64,000 bases of DNA, taken from positions 350,945,087 through 351,009,086 of the forward strand of contig OZ010790.1 in the NCBI GenBank assembly GCA_963932465.1. The letters are read 5' to 3'. Position numbers and translations under genes: made by a program. Numbering within the stretch: the first letter of the stretch is position 1; every line of letters begins with the position of its first letter. Positions 12,715 through 24,085 of the stretch are shown here, in pieces. Below the pieces are notes generated by a model. That model was given only the letters and a program-made list of their open reading frames with translations, searched no databases and was not told the DNA's origin. Source of the stretch: Maratus speciosus. Taxonomy: Eukaryota; Arthropoda; Arachnida; Araneae; Salticidae.

Positions 12715-12730
12715 GGGTTTTCTTTCCAAT

Positions 12731-12960
12731 ACGAGCTACGCTAGCCAACCTTCATTGAGACACCACAGGTGTCTCTAACATCACGTTAATTTGATCGGCT
12801 TTAAAAAGATTACGGAATAATGAATTATAATTAAAGGACAGAGGCAATCTCCCTGTAAACGGCTATCATTAATTTGCTTTTTATTGGGCATTTTGAGGAC
12901 GAATGAGCTGCTGTTAAGAGTTCCAATGGCTGTTTCCGTATTTGATTATATAAGATCAGT
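12731..12960. repeat. Dispersed repeat starting GAGCTACGCTAGCCAACC
   Basis: This stretch shares its beginning (GCTACGCTAGCCAACC) and its end (CCAATGGCTGTTTCCGTATT) with 44492-44560 (GCTACGCTCGCCAACC and CCATTGGTTGTTTTCGTGTT), where the middle is deleted. A third, inverted start-like word (GGTTGGCGAAAGTAGCTCG) lies at 53683. The sequence also contains a perfect 8-bp stem with a 3-base loop at 12757-12775 (GAGACACC ACA GGTGTCTC). It is a dispersed repeat of unknown class. Confidence 0.45.
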
Positions 12961-13768
12961 TAAACATTTGAAAATACGCTAATATAAAATGAATTAATTA
13001 AACAGAGTCTTTGTCTTCCAGTATTTTTAACAACGATATAAGAAAGTTGTTTTAAATAAGACAAATTAAATGTATCGTTTTAAATCTGACGTAATTTTCA
13101 CAAAAGTTTTCTTTCTGTTTCTAATATTCACGTAAAAATAATTTTGTTGTTCGAAAGGAAATATTATTTTCGGTGTCTTAGAACTCACAACAGTATTTAA
13201 AGATATAATCCCAACTTATGAAATAAATGTCTCTTGTAAATATGATTTTAAATTTAATCTGTTTTTTAATATTATTATTTGGTCATTTTAAATATTATGT
13301 AATTTCCACTATTTACTGTTTTTAAATTATATTAAATTTATTATTTTAAAGTTTTCTTTCTCTATTTAATATTCATGTGAAATTACTTTTGTCGTTAGAA
13401 AGGATATCTTTTTATTGGCGATGCCTTAGATTTGGGAACAAAAGTTTAAAAGATTCTCTAGAAATGTGAAATAAATGTGTCGTGCAATTATATTTTTAAA
13501 TTTAAAGTGTTTGGGAATATTATTTTTGGGCCATTTTAAATATGACGTAATTTCCTCCATTTACGGCTTTTAAAGCATATTAATGTATTTATTATTTAAA
13601 AAGTTCCTTTCCCTTTTAAAATTCACGTGTGAATATAGTTTTCAATTTTTATAATTTTTATAATTTTTATTATTATTATTTCATATGTATAGCTAGACAT
13701 AGAGGGATAGAACATAAATATGTTAAATGTAAATAACAAAAAACTGAAAATGAATAACTCAACATAAG
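12961..13768. other. AT-rich sequence with a loose internal duplication
   Basis: Segments around 13080-13350 and 13350-13620 share ordered words (TTTTCTTTCTSTATTTAATATTC, TTTGTCGTTMGAAAGGA, GGCCATTTTAAATAT), so an old ~265-bp tandem duplication is likely. There is no coding sequence. Confidence 0.45.
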
Positions 13769-13946
13769 TTATTGGGTCGATCTGAGAGTCGTGCCGTGTT
13801 GGGAAAAACCAATTCGTACCGGAAAATTCTGCCCGGTAATTATTAGACATTAGATATCGGAATAATTGTCTAATAATTAAATGATAGAATTTTCCTGTAC
13901 GAATTGATTTTCCCAACACAACACGACTTTCCGACCGACTCAATAA
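13769..13946. mobile_element. Short foldback MITE (178 bp)
   Basis: The left arm TTATTGGGTCGATCTGAGAG, GTGTTGGGAAAAACCAATTC, TAATTATTAGACA is mirrored by TGTCTAATAATTA, GAATTGATTTTCCCAACAC and GACTCAATAA on the right. The two arms make up nearly the whole element. A 120-aa minus-strand open frame across it is a by-product of the palindrome. Confidence 0.7.
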
Positions 13947-13985
13947 ATATATATACAAAATTCCTTGTACTTCGGAATGGTTCAC

Positions 13986-16080
13986 AATTGAAGATCAATT
14001 ATTATAATTTTCCTACTTCTGTAATTCTTTTAGTAAGATTATAATTTAAATTTTAATCACCTTTTAACGCTGTCCCACCAATTCCATCACAACAATTTCT
14101 CAAAAATGTATTGGGCACGGAGTTTTTCTTTACTTCCAGAAACTACTCCTATCTTTCAAAATAAATTAATATATTTCGCACGTAATTTTTATAGAGACAT
14201 TTGCTAAATCTAGTGCAATTCAAATTAAAAGAACAAAAATACTCTCGAATATTTCAATAGAAGATTAAGTATTTTAATGAAATTGATTCTAAATAATTGG
14301 AGTTGTAAGCAAACGGGGATTTCTAATGAAATTGCTCTCGTTTTCAATAATAGGCTGTTGGAGGTTGTTTAATACATTTGAAAAATCAGAAAAGGTTCGG
14401 TAAAGTTCCAGTTATATAAAGGATTAATTGCAGTAATTTTTAAGCTTAAAAGAAAATAAATAGAAGTTAAATAATTATTTGCTCAATACCGATAGTTTAG
14501 TTATATATTACTATTTATCATTTACTATTTATCATTTGGTGTATATTTATAAGTAATTTAAAAGTAATTAATAAATCAATTGAGGCATTGGTATATAATT
14601 AAAAAGAATTCGGTTGTTTCAGAAACAATGGAAGGAATTTGTTTTATGATCATTTTAAAAATGAACACAGAAATCATGTATTCATAAAATTAGTTATACA
14701 CAATAAACGAACAATAAATATGGATTCATGATTATATTCAATGCTGTATTATTACACTTTTAATGCTAACTAATCTTTGTTGTAATTCCTATATAAAAGA
14801 AATAATATCAATTCATCTACTTATGTATATATAATACAAACGGAAAATTCGTTCCGGCTGCTTATAACTCGAGTTCTACTGAATGGATTTTGATAGACAC
14901 TATTAGACATATTTTATTTCAGGGAATGTTTTAGTACATAACACATTGATCTACGTAGATTAGTTATACAATTATGAAGGAAATTTCTGTTATTTTGGAC
15001 GAAAAGTTTGCATAACTTATTTTTTAGCGTTGTTAAAAGAATTGAAATGGCTATACATTTAAAAAAAGGTTACTAATTTTATTTAAAATAAATAAAAATC
15101 ATAATGCAAAAATAATATAAAAAGAAAAAAAAGAAAAAAGGTTTGATAAGTGATACTATTACAAGACGAAAATATTCAATTTAAACATGAAAAGAATATT
15201 TTAAATGATAAAAAAATAATTTAATTGAAATATTACAACTGATACAATATTTGGCGATTTATCGTTTGCGTCAGGTTTTAAACAAAAAAGAATAAAAAAA
15301 TTTGATTACAGGATATTTATATGACAATTTTCCTTTCCTATTTTCTTGTGTTGTTTATTATATTACCCTTCCATTATGTGTCTTACAAGAGAAAATAGCA
15401 AATGTAATTGTAAAATTAACCACAATTGTGAATTTCATATATTATTGCATCTTTAAAATTTTAATTTTACTTTTGTCTCCGAATAATATGATTTTAAACC
15501 AAAGATGTATAAACGCTAAATATGCCCGATTGATGTTTGCTATGTTGTTTTTTCAAGTATACGAAAGCATGTTTTGGAGTACATTTTTATATTCATCTGT
15601 GAATTATATAGATATATACAGTTAACATTACAAAAAATGGATTCAAATATTAAAATTTTAGTTTAAATGTCACACACATATTGTAAATTAATTTCAACGA
15701 TTTATGAAGTTTTCCACCATATTTTACTAACGGTTTGTTTTTCCCAAACATGTCCTTTTTATAGATTCGAAGACAAAAAATTGTCCTTCTTTTCCTTTCT
15801 TTTTTTAACAAATAGCATCCATTTTTATAGTTATTTTTTTAACATATCGGCAATTTCTATTACAAAAATATCCATTGCAGTAACTGGCAATTATTCTTAA
15901 GGAAAGTTATGCAATTATGCTTTATTACTATTAAAAAAGCCAAAAATGTGCAATAAAAATTGTTTGCTGAAATAAATTTTAGTGTCTTAAAAAAAAAAAA
16001 AAAGACGGTTCTTTTTAGTTTTCTCTGCACATTTTTCGTTGTTTTAAGGGGATTTTTAAAAGATACTGGTAATCGCGTCA
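13986..16080. other. AT-rich sequence; one MITE-end relic
   Basis: No gene is supported. Open frames at 15302-15625 and 15667-15900 are long for the region but have AT-driven hydrophobic composition (F, I, Y, L, S) and no domain. The word CAATATTTGGCGATTTATCG with GCGTCAGG at 15247-15275 matches the right end of the 51226-51608 MITE and is a relic copy. Confidence 0.4.
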
Positions 16081-16159
16081 ACCGCCAATTGGCGTATTTA
16101 CTATATTGCTGGAAGTTGAACAGGCCAAAACAAATCCAAATCTGTTTATAAATATGAGT

Positions 16160-16801
16160 GCAATCGCATTACTATTATCGGATTGTTTCAAAATGTCAGC
16201 CATGCTGGAAATTTGCTATATCTGAACCATTTTTTAAGGTAAATAGAAGACAAAAAATGATCTGTAATCCTTGCATCAAGATCAAACACTAAAGAATAAA
16301 GCTTTTTTCAATTTTTAAATTTTCGTACCTGATTTAAAACTTTATTATTCCTTTTGAAGCTCGCCATTTCGGACAAGACGGCAGATGAAGCTGGCCAATG
16401 AGCTTGATCGAGATATTGATATGTACTATGCACATGCCTAGTCACATCCATATCGGTTAATAAATACGCGTGCTGTCGCGTGACAAAAATCAATTTGTTA
16501 AGAAACACTAGAAATTCAAACTGCTATATTTCAGCCATTTTGTTTAGATAAAGATAAAATAAAACTGTTCTGGAATGTTTGTATCAAGGAAAAATACTAA
16601 AACAAAATTTCAATTTCTAATATTTTTGTACTTTTTTTTTCCATTTTAAATGTTTAAAAAAATTAAATGGCCGCCATTTTAAAACAAGTTGGCGGATGAA
16701 ACTGGCCAACGGTCTCGGTCCAGACATTGGTAATTTCCTGTGTACACACCAAGTTACATCCAAATCTGTTCATAAATACGAGAGTAACAGCATGACAAAG
16801 G

Positions 16802-16879
<78 letters not shown>

Positions 16880-17007
16880 GTAAACATTTGAACGGAGGGG
16901 GTTTTCGGGGTCTGGGATCATGATCGGTGAAAATATGTCAAAATATATTGGAATCGCTTTCCTCCGGACCGCTGCAGTGGGTAGCTTTTTGTAATGAAAG
17001 CTACGTA
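16160..17007 (-). repeat. Diverged outlier of the 327-bp repeat family
   Basis: In inverted orientation this carries two degenerate units (core words GATGAAGCTGGCCAATGAGC near 16385 and GATGAAACTGGCCAACGG near 16695), a (TA)n tract (16804-16876), and the header segment (AACGGAGGGGGTTTTCGGGG, ATCGCTTTCCTCCGGACC) ending in the hairpin GGTAGCTTTTTGTAATGAAA at 16979-17007. The order matches that of 38100-39065. Identity is lower than among the main-array copies, so this is an older insertion. Confidence 0.75.
16804..16876. repeat. (TA)n microsatellite
   Basis: About 70 bases of alternating TA with one interruption. The long Y-I open frames on both strands here are artefacts of it. Confidence 0.9.
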
Positions 17008-17414
17008 ATATACCTGAATATTGGTTAAGAAAGAAATATACATGAAATTGAGATTAGAGAAAATTTCGCTTTTGGTGATTACTTAGCAATTTTGGTTGAC
17101 GTTACAGCGCTACCAACTAAATTTAGTGAAAAGTTAACAATTATTTTCATTATTCTGGTTATTTAGTATCAGGCAACAGATTGAATAATAATTGGTAAAT
17201 TTTTATTTTAGTGGGACTTGGCGAGGGAAGTTTATTCTTTATATACATTTTTTTAGCAATCATTTACCGTTTCTTATACATGGAAGCACTTTTTTCAATA
17301 TTTATGTAATTTATTAATAAAAAAAATCTATTTATAAATACGAAAAAAAGTATTTTGGAAATGAAAATAATAATATAAATATATAAATAAAATTGTTATG
17401 TATATATATATATA
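17008..17414. other. AT-rich sequence ending in (TA)n
   Basis: Nothing recognised apart from the TA tract at 17399-17414. Confidence 0.35.
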
Positions 17415-17874
17415 TTGCTGTGAAAGACCGAAATGTCGTGGATATCGACTTTCACCGGTGATCGTCAACATTCACATAGTCGCTTGGTGTGTGTCCGAAA
17501 TATTTGCTAAATATCTTTATTTCTCAGTTACACTGGAAAATGTCGACATTCACCATGCACTAATAGTGAATGTTGAATACGTAGGAGATATGCATTTTCT
17601 TCTCTGTATTTCAGGCGCGATAAAACGTCACATGAGTGGCGTACATTTTTGCCTCTCTTGTAGACGTAGAGGGATATTCACTGCGGGACTAACCCTGGAG
17701 AATTTAAATGACATGTTAGATTTATCTGTGTGGTGTATCTGTTCTTGTCGACATAAACTGGTGATGGTCCGAATGTACATGAATAATCAAGTATTCGTTA
17801 TTTCACCGACGTATTTGGTATGTGTTGACATTCAACTGGTGAAAGTCGGCATTCTCTAATTTTGGTCTCTCACG

Positions 17875-17878
<4 letters not shown>
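17415..17878. mobile_element. Modular inverted-repeat element (~460 bp)
   Basis: The ends TGCTGTGAAAGACCGAAAT and, reverse-complemented, TTACCGTGAGAGACCAAAAT correspond, followed on each side by an inverted CGACTTTCACCGGTGAT-like block and a GTCAACATTCAC block. The middle holds a further inverted pair around 17540-17580 (GTCGACATTCAC and GTGAATGTTGAATAC). A 153-codon frame (17398-17859) runs through the whole structure including the ends. It has no recognisable domain, so I treat it as fortuitous. The element sits between TA and CA microsatellites. Confidence 0.55.

Positions 17879-17933
<55 letters not shown>
17879..17933. repeat. (CA)n(TA)n compound microsatellite
   Basis: CA repeats to about 17906 followed by TA repeats to 17933, directly abutting the next transposon end. 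Confidence 0.9.
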
Positions 17934-17937
<4 letters not shown>

Positions 17938-20558
17938 TGGTACTTAAAAAATTAAACTTTAAATTTTCTATTGGACAACTTCCCATTTTGTTCTATGTAT
18001 AAAATAAAGACTTACACAAAAATTTCAAAATTTCAAAAAAAAAAAAAAAAAAAAAAAAAAATAGGATCGCTAACCAAAGCTTGAATATTTTTTTAAAAAT
18101 TAAAAATTGAGATATTTTGTAATCTAATAATATATTAATAATACAAATCCATAGTCATTGCCAAATTGAATCATGGTATGATATTAGGCTGTAAAGACTG
18201 TCTTTGTTTCAAGTTTCAACATATTTGCGCAGTCTCTTGTCCAACCACAGATATGAGTATTTCATGTCTACACTCTATTTCGCCTCAACTTAGCAGCATT
18301 GTGAAAGGAAGAGAATCTAACATTCCGCTTGCAAAATAGTTCCCCGTTATTTTTAAATCTTAAATAGCTAAAATGCGTAAAAAGTTATAAGATAATGTTT
18401 ATAAATTATAGAATTGGATTTTTCGATATCCGTAAAATGTCGTACTAAATGGACATATTCGTATCAGAAGCCGAGCAGGCAGAGCCCAAAACTTAAAAAA
18501 AGGTGTTTTCGGCAAGCGTTCTTTTGACTGTTCACTGGGATCGCAAAATTTTAGAATACATTTCAGGATCTAAAACTGTAGACAGATTACACATTACCGT
18601 TTCAGGTAAAGGTACGAAATGTTGGAGTCGTGGGGAGTGCCGAGCAAATAAAATGTACGAGTTTTGATATAACCTTTGTTTATACCGGATTACCAAGAGA
18701 AGCTTGTGCTCTTCTGGAACAGAATATGAACAAACAAATTATTTGAATTGCCATCATTACATCATTGAAATACTTTTTTTGTTCTTTATCTTTTGTATGA
18801 TGTTTATTGTATTCCTCCATGAATGCTCCCCACTTTCTGCTACATCATTAACAACTTTCACTGAAGTCGCTAGTACCTTAAAAGTCTTGCACGATTAATT
18901 TTCATTCCAATTAGTCGCATCTGTTTCTCAAAATAGTCCAAAAAGAGTTGAAGGTAAATACATAATTTAAAAATAACCACAGAGTGCTGCTTGTTAGAAA
19001 ATCTTGCAAGTCATTTTGGAGACTGACATCAGAATCAGCACGTGCATGTTTCAAGGGTTCATAATTTTCTTCATTTTTCAAAGCATACACTTTTTTTTTT
19101 TTTTTTTTTTTTTTACTTAAAAAAAACTAGTTCTTCGTGAAGTACAGAAATGTCCTAATCACTTTTTCTTAGCACACGAAGAAATGATTTCATTTACATT
19201 TTAGTCTTTTTTTAAATTTTTCAAGAGCAATAAATCATTGGGCCTGATACCAGCTGTGAATGTAGATTTTCAGCGAAACTTGCGAACTCCAGATTCTTCC
19301 TGCGTAGAGAATTCAAACTGATCTATATATAAATAAATCTTAGCGAGTATATGGCCTTCACCATCCATGGAACCCGGTGCAATCCACCTGGGGCTATAAT
19401 GTAAACACCTCTTTCGGGTATTCCTCCTAAGAAAATGACGGAAAGCTCTATCAGTTGCTTGTAATCGTCCCTTGGTTGAAAAATCATTAAGATGATTTTG
19501 AGAAAATTCTGTAATTTCTGACGCATTATGCGTTACATTTTCATTGGTTAAATTGTCAGTTATGGGAGCCTGAAATACGCCATAATCGATAGACATCCAT
19601 GAAAGTTTAATTCGTTTGAATAAGAGTATGTCTGGTCCGCTTGAAACTCCGACAGGCTTAACAAAAAATTTCTCAATCATAAGTTCAAGGATGTGATCAT
19701 GGCCAGTCAAATCATTTCTTTGTGCATATTCTAATCCAGAAGAGCACAAACTTCTCCTGATAATCGGATATTAACAAAGGTTATACAAAAGTCACACATT
19801 TTACTTGCATGTAATCCCTACAACTCCAATGTTTCGTTAACAGCAGAAGCAATTGCCTCACCTGTTCCTTATTGAACTTTTGGAACAGCTAGTTAAATGG
19901 TCTGTACCTTTATCTGAAACAACAATGGATAATCTGTCTACTGTATCAGATCCTAGAATGTCTTCTAAAATTTTGCAATCCCAGTGAACAGTCATAGGAA
20001 CGCTTGCCGAAAACTCTTTTTTTAAGTTTTGTGTTCTGCTTTTGATACGAATATGGCCAATTAGTAAGATGTTTCACGAATATAAAAAAATCAAATTATG
20101 TAATGTATAAACATTATCTTATAGATTCCTTCGCGTTTTAGCTATTTAAGATTAAAAAATAACGAATAACTATTTTTCAAGGCCGAATGTTAGATTTTCT
20201 ACCTTTCACAATGCTGCCAAGTTGAGGTGAAATAGGGTGTAGACATGAGATACTCCCGTCTGTGTTTGGGCAACAGACTGTGTAAATATGTTGAAACGTG
20301 AAACAAATGGCATTATTTATAGCCTAATATCATAGCATGACTCAATTTGCCAATGACTATGGATTTGTATTAATAATTTATTATTAGATTACAAAATATG
20401 TCAATTTTTAATTTTTTTTAAACTTTCAAACTTGGTAGTGACCCTTAACATATGTTTAAAATTTTGAAATTTTTGTGAAAGTCTTTATTTCATACATAGA
20501 ACAAAATAGAAGGGTCCCCCATAGAAATTTTAAAAGTCAATTTTTTAAGGATCACCCT
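17934..20558 (-). mobile_element. Long-TIR transposon, AGGGTGG family, copy I
   Basis: The left arm at 17934-18768 and the right arm at 19686-20558 are inverted copies. The right end reads, reverse-complemented, AGGGTGATCCTTAAAAAATT, and the left end is the decayed ATGGTGGTACTTAAAAAATT. The central ~917 bp plus the right arm encode a broken transposase on the minus strand. An internal poly-A (about 18037-18061) and poly-T (19091-19114) interrupt it. Its neighbour copy II lies only 37 bases away in the opposite coding orientation. The superfamily is not assigned, since target duplications cannot be read in the flanking TA/TAAA repeats. Confidence 0.8.
18785..20010 (-). pseudogene. Transposase-like RNase-H-type protein, broken (copy I)
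   Basis: Read on the minus strand, the region gives, after frame changes, SGLEYAQRNDL, GHDHILELMIEKFFVKPVGV, SSGPDILLFKRIKLSWMSID at 19749-19590, then in another frame QPRDDYKQLIELSVIFLGG at about 19470-19420, then HRVPWMVKAIYSLRF. It ends near 18790 with a tail equivalent to EEYNKHHTKDKEQK. I recognise this as a family recurring in arthropod and cnidarian genomes, usually unannotated. The CxxH-like block followed by a short hydrophobic stretch and an RW/PW motif resembles the C/DxxH region of hAT-like RNase-H-fold transposases; that link is inference. Stops and frameshifts are numerous. The first catalytic block lies in the right TIR. Confidence 0.65.
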
Positions 20559-20595
20559 AAATAAATAAATAAATAAATAAATATATATATATATT
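20559..20595. repeat. (TAAA)n(TA)n spacer
   Basis: A short simple repeat separates the two AGGGTGG elements. Confidence 0.85.
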
Positions 20596-23321
20596 AGGGT
20601 GGTCCTTAAAAAATTAACTTTTAAAATTTCTATGGGGCACCCTCCTATTTTGTTCTATGTATAAAATAAAGACTTCCACAAAAATTTCAAAATTTTAAAA
20701 CATTTTTTAAGGGTCGCTACCGATGTTTGAATATTTAAAAAAAATTAAAAATTGACATATTTTGTAATCTGATAATAAAGTATTAATACAAATCCATAGT
20801 CATTGCCAAATTGAGTCATGGTATGATATTAGGCTGTAAAGAATGTCATTTGTTTCAAGTTTCAACATATTTACACAGTCTATTTTCAAAACACAGACAG
20901 GAGTATTTCATGTCGACACTCCATTTCACCTCAACTTGGTAGCATTGTGAAAGGTAGAGAATCTGACATTCCGCCTTCAAAAATAGTCCTCCGTTATTTT
21001 TAAATCTTAAATAGCTAAAATGCGTAAGAATTTATAAGATAATGTTTATAAATTATAGGATTTGATTTTTTTTATATTCTTAAAATGTCGTACTAATTGG
21101 CCATATTCGTATCAAAAGCAGAGCACAAAACTTAAAAAAAGAGTTTTCGCAAGCGTTCCTTTGACTGTTCACTGGGATTACAAAATTTTAGAAGACCTGA
21201 AATTGTAGACTACCCATTAGTGTTTCAGGTAAAGGTACTGACCATTTAACTATCTGTTCCAAAACTTCAATCAGGAACAGGTGAGGCAATAGCTTCTGCT
21301 CTTAACGAAACATTGGAGTTGTGGGGATTACAGGCAAGTAAAATGTATGACTTTTGATATAAGCTTTGTTAATACTCGATTATCAGGAGACGCTTGTGCT
21401 CTTCTGGATCAGAATATGAACAAAGAAATGATTTGGCTTGCCGTCATCACATCCTTGAAATTATGCTTGAGGAAGTTGTTGTTAAGTCTCTCTGAGTTTC
21501 AAGCGGAACAGACATACTGTTATTGAAACAATTTAAAATTTCTTGGATGTCTATCGATTATGGCATATTTCAGACTCCCATAACTGAAAATTTAATCAAT
21601 GAAAAAAATAACACATAATGCGTCAGAAATTACAGAATTTGCCCAAAAACATTTTAATGATTTTTCCACCAAGGGACGATTACAAGGAACTGATAGAGCT
21701 TGCATTCATTTTCTTAGGAAGAGTACCCGAAAGAGGCGTTTAGATTAGAGTGTCAGGTGGATTGTATGGGGTTGCATGGATGGTGAAGGCCATATACTCG
21801 CTCAAGATTTATTTATTTAGAAATCAGTTTAAACTCTCTAAGCAGGAAGAATCTGGCGTTCATCAAGTTTGCTCGTTCGTGGTGAAAATCTACATTCACA
21901 GCTGGCATCAGGCCCAATGATTTATTGCTCCTGAAGAACTTGAAAAAAGACGTAAACGTAAAATGAAATTATTTCTTCCTGTGATTTGAAGAAGTTCCTA
22001 GAACAATTCTGTACTTCACAGAAGAACTAGTTACTTTTGCATTTTTCGATGACAATGTCTTTTTTTGAAAGTAAAAGAAAAATGGTGCATTCTTTTAAAA
22101 ATGAAGAAAATTATGAACTCTTGAAACGTATACGTACTGATCCTGATGTCATTCTCCAAAATGACTTGCAAGATTTTCTAACAAGCAGCAATCTGAGGTT
22201 TTGTTTTTTTAATTATAGATTTACCTTCACACTTTTTTGAAATAGACTAATTGGAATGAAAATGAATCTTACAAGACATGTAAAGCACTAGCGACTTCGG
22301 TCAAAGTTGTTAATGATGTAGTCGAAAGTGGTATAGCACTCACGGAGGAATATAATAAACTTCATACAAAAGATAAAGAACAAAAACAGTATTTCAAGGA
22401 TGTGATGATGGCAATCCAAATCATTTCTTTGTTCATATTATGGTCCAGAATAGGACAAGCTTCTCTTGATAATCCGGTATTAACAAAGGTTATATCAAAA
22501 CTCATACATTTTACTTGCTCGGTACTCTCCACGACTCCAATATTTCGTTATCAGCAGAAGCTATTGCCTCACCTGCTCCTGGTTGAAGTTTTGGAACAAC
22601 AAGTAACTGGCCAATACCTTTTCCTGAAACGATAATGAGATACATTATTTTTTTTCATTATCTGAAAAGATAATGGGAATGTCTACATTTTCAGATCCTG
22701 AAAGCTGAAATGCCTTCTAAAATTATGAAAACCCGGTGAACAGTCAAAAGAACGCTTGCCGAAAACTCTTTTTTTAAAGTTTGGGCTGTGTTTGCTCGGT
22801 TTCTGATACGATTATGTCCATTTAGTACGACATTTGATAGATATCAAATAATCAAGTTCTATAATTTGTAAACATTATTTTATAAATTTTTACGTATTTT
22901 AGCTATTAAGATTAAAAAATAACAGAGAACTATTTTTCAAGGCGAGATGTTAGATTCTCTACCTTTCACAATGCTGCCAAGTTGAGATGAAGTAGAGTGT
23001 AGACATGAAATACTCCTGTCTGTGTTTTGACAATAGACTGCGTAAATATGTTGAAACTTGAAAGAAATGACAGTCTTTAAAGCCTAATATTATACCATGA
23101 TTCGATTTGGCAATGACTATGGATTTGTATTAATAATATATTATTAAATTGCAAAATATGTCATTTTTTTATTTTTTGTTAAATATTCAAAACTTGGTAG
23201 CGACCCTTAAAAAATGTTTTAAAATTTTGAAATTTTTGTGGAAGTCTTTATTTTATACATAGAACAAAATAGGTGGGTGCCCCATAGAAAACTTAAAAGT
23301 TGATTTTTTAAGGACCACCCT
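20596..23321 (+). mobile_element. Long-TIR transposon, AGGGTGG family, copy II
   Basis: The left end AGGGTGGTCCTTAAAAAATT at 20596 is mirrored by AATTGATTTTTTAAGGACC-type sequence ending CCACCCT at 23321. The inverted arms run about 20596-21458 and 22395-23321, roughly 860 and 930 bp. The interior plus left arm carry the plus-strand transposase remnant. Flanks on both sides are TA repeats, so the target duplication is masked. This copy's ends are better preserved than those of copy I. Confidence 0.85.
21118..22400 (+). pseudogene. Transposase-like RNase-H-type protein, broken (copy II)
   Basis: In plus-strand order, with frame changes: VFASVPLTVHWDYKILEDL (about 21140-21195), SGTGEAIASALNETLELWGL (about 21273-21332), FDISFVNTRLSGDACALLDQ (about 21353-21412; D followed by NT, likely first acidic block), MIWLACRHHILEIMLEEV (about 21428-21480; the CRHH spans a frame change), SSGTDILLLKQFKISWMSID (about 21500-21558), QPRDDYKELIELAF-like text near 21670, AWMVKAIYSLKIYLFRNQF (about 21776-21830), and a C-terminal EEYNKLHTKDKEQKQYFKDV (about 22345-22400). 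The first third lies inside the left TIR. The frame ends as it enters the right TIR, which is an inverted copy of its own N-terminal part. Stops and shifts make it a pseudogene. The family is recognised, but its formal name is not known to me. Confidence 0.7.
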
Positions 23322-23355
23322 AATATATATATATATATATATGTATAAGTACATA

Positions 23356-23807
23356 CCGGGTGTCCTAAAAAGGACTGACTGATTTTAAAATTCAATAACT
23401 TGCAAACGGTTACATATATTTAAAAATTTCTTGCAGGAGGTTTATGCATAAGGTCAAAAGTTTTATTACAGTGATTTTCGATTTTATTTCGAATTACAAA
23501 CAACAGATGGCGCTGTAAGCAATAGTCGCTAAATACAGGCTCGATTTTTGGTCCTTTCTCTTGTTTCATGTGGTAAAAGGAGATGGAAATGTATTATCCG
23601 GGCCACGAAGTACCAAAAATCGAGCCTGAATTTAGCGTCTATTGATCGCAGCGCCATCTATTGTTTGTAATTCGAACTAAAATTGAAAATCACTGTAAAA
23701 AAACTTTGACCTTATGTATAACCCTCCTGCAAGATTTTTTTAAATATCTGTCACCGTTTACAAGTTATTGAATTTTAAAATCAGTCAGTCCTTTTTGGGA
23801 CACCCGG
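23356..23807. mobile_element. MITE, TIR CCGGGTGTCC, copy 1 (452 bp)
   Basis: The ends CCGGGTGTCCTAAAAAGGAC and GTCCTTTTTGGGACACCCGG are inverted and flanked by TA (23354-23355 and 23808-23809). The arms continue inward (GACTGATTTTAAAATTCAAT; CAAACAAYAGATGGCGCTG) so that most of the element folds back. A second copy lies at 59632-60084. The TA flank fits a Tc1/mariner-type non-autonomous element, as inference. Confidence 0.85.
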
Positions 23808-23809
23808 TA

Positions 23810-24085
23810 TATAAACATGCATAATAGTTCAACAAGATTGTTTTCATAGCTGTTTAGATCATTCAGCACCAAATTCAAGTTTTTTAAATCTCGAATTATG
23901 CCAAGTGTTTTAAAAATTGCCAAGGCATATTAAGTGCATTATAATTTAATCTTGACTATAAATAAATTTATTTATTACCGGAAGCTGTTAGCCTGATTAT
24001 GAAAAATGCAAAGGAAGTCTTCTGTTCAAGTATTTACCAAAAAGGACTTATTAAAAAATTTCCATGGTTAAATTTATATATCTTT
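23810..24085. other. AT-rich sequence, nothing recognised
   Basis: No gene or repeat structure is supported. Confidence 0.35.

Noticed and set aside
15302..15900. Two consecutive plus-strand frames as membrane-protein genes
   Set aside because: Hydrophobicity follows from AT-rich codons (F, I, Y, L); no splice sites, domain or codon bias support them.
17398..17859. 153-codon open frame as a possible gene
   Set aside because: It begins in a TA microsatellite and crosses both inverted ends of a repeat element, and no domain is visible. Kept only as part of the element.
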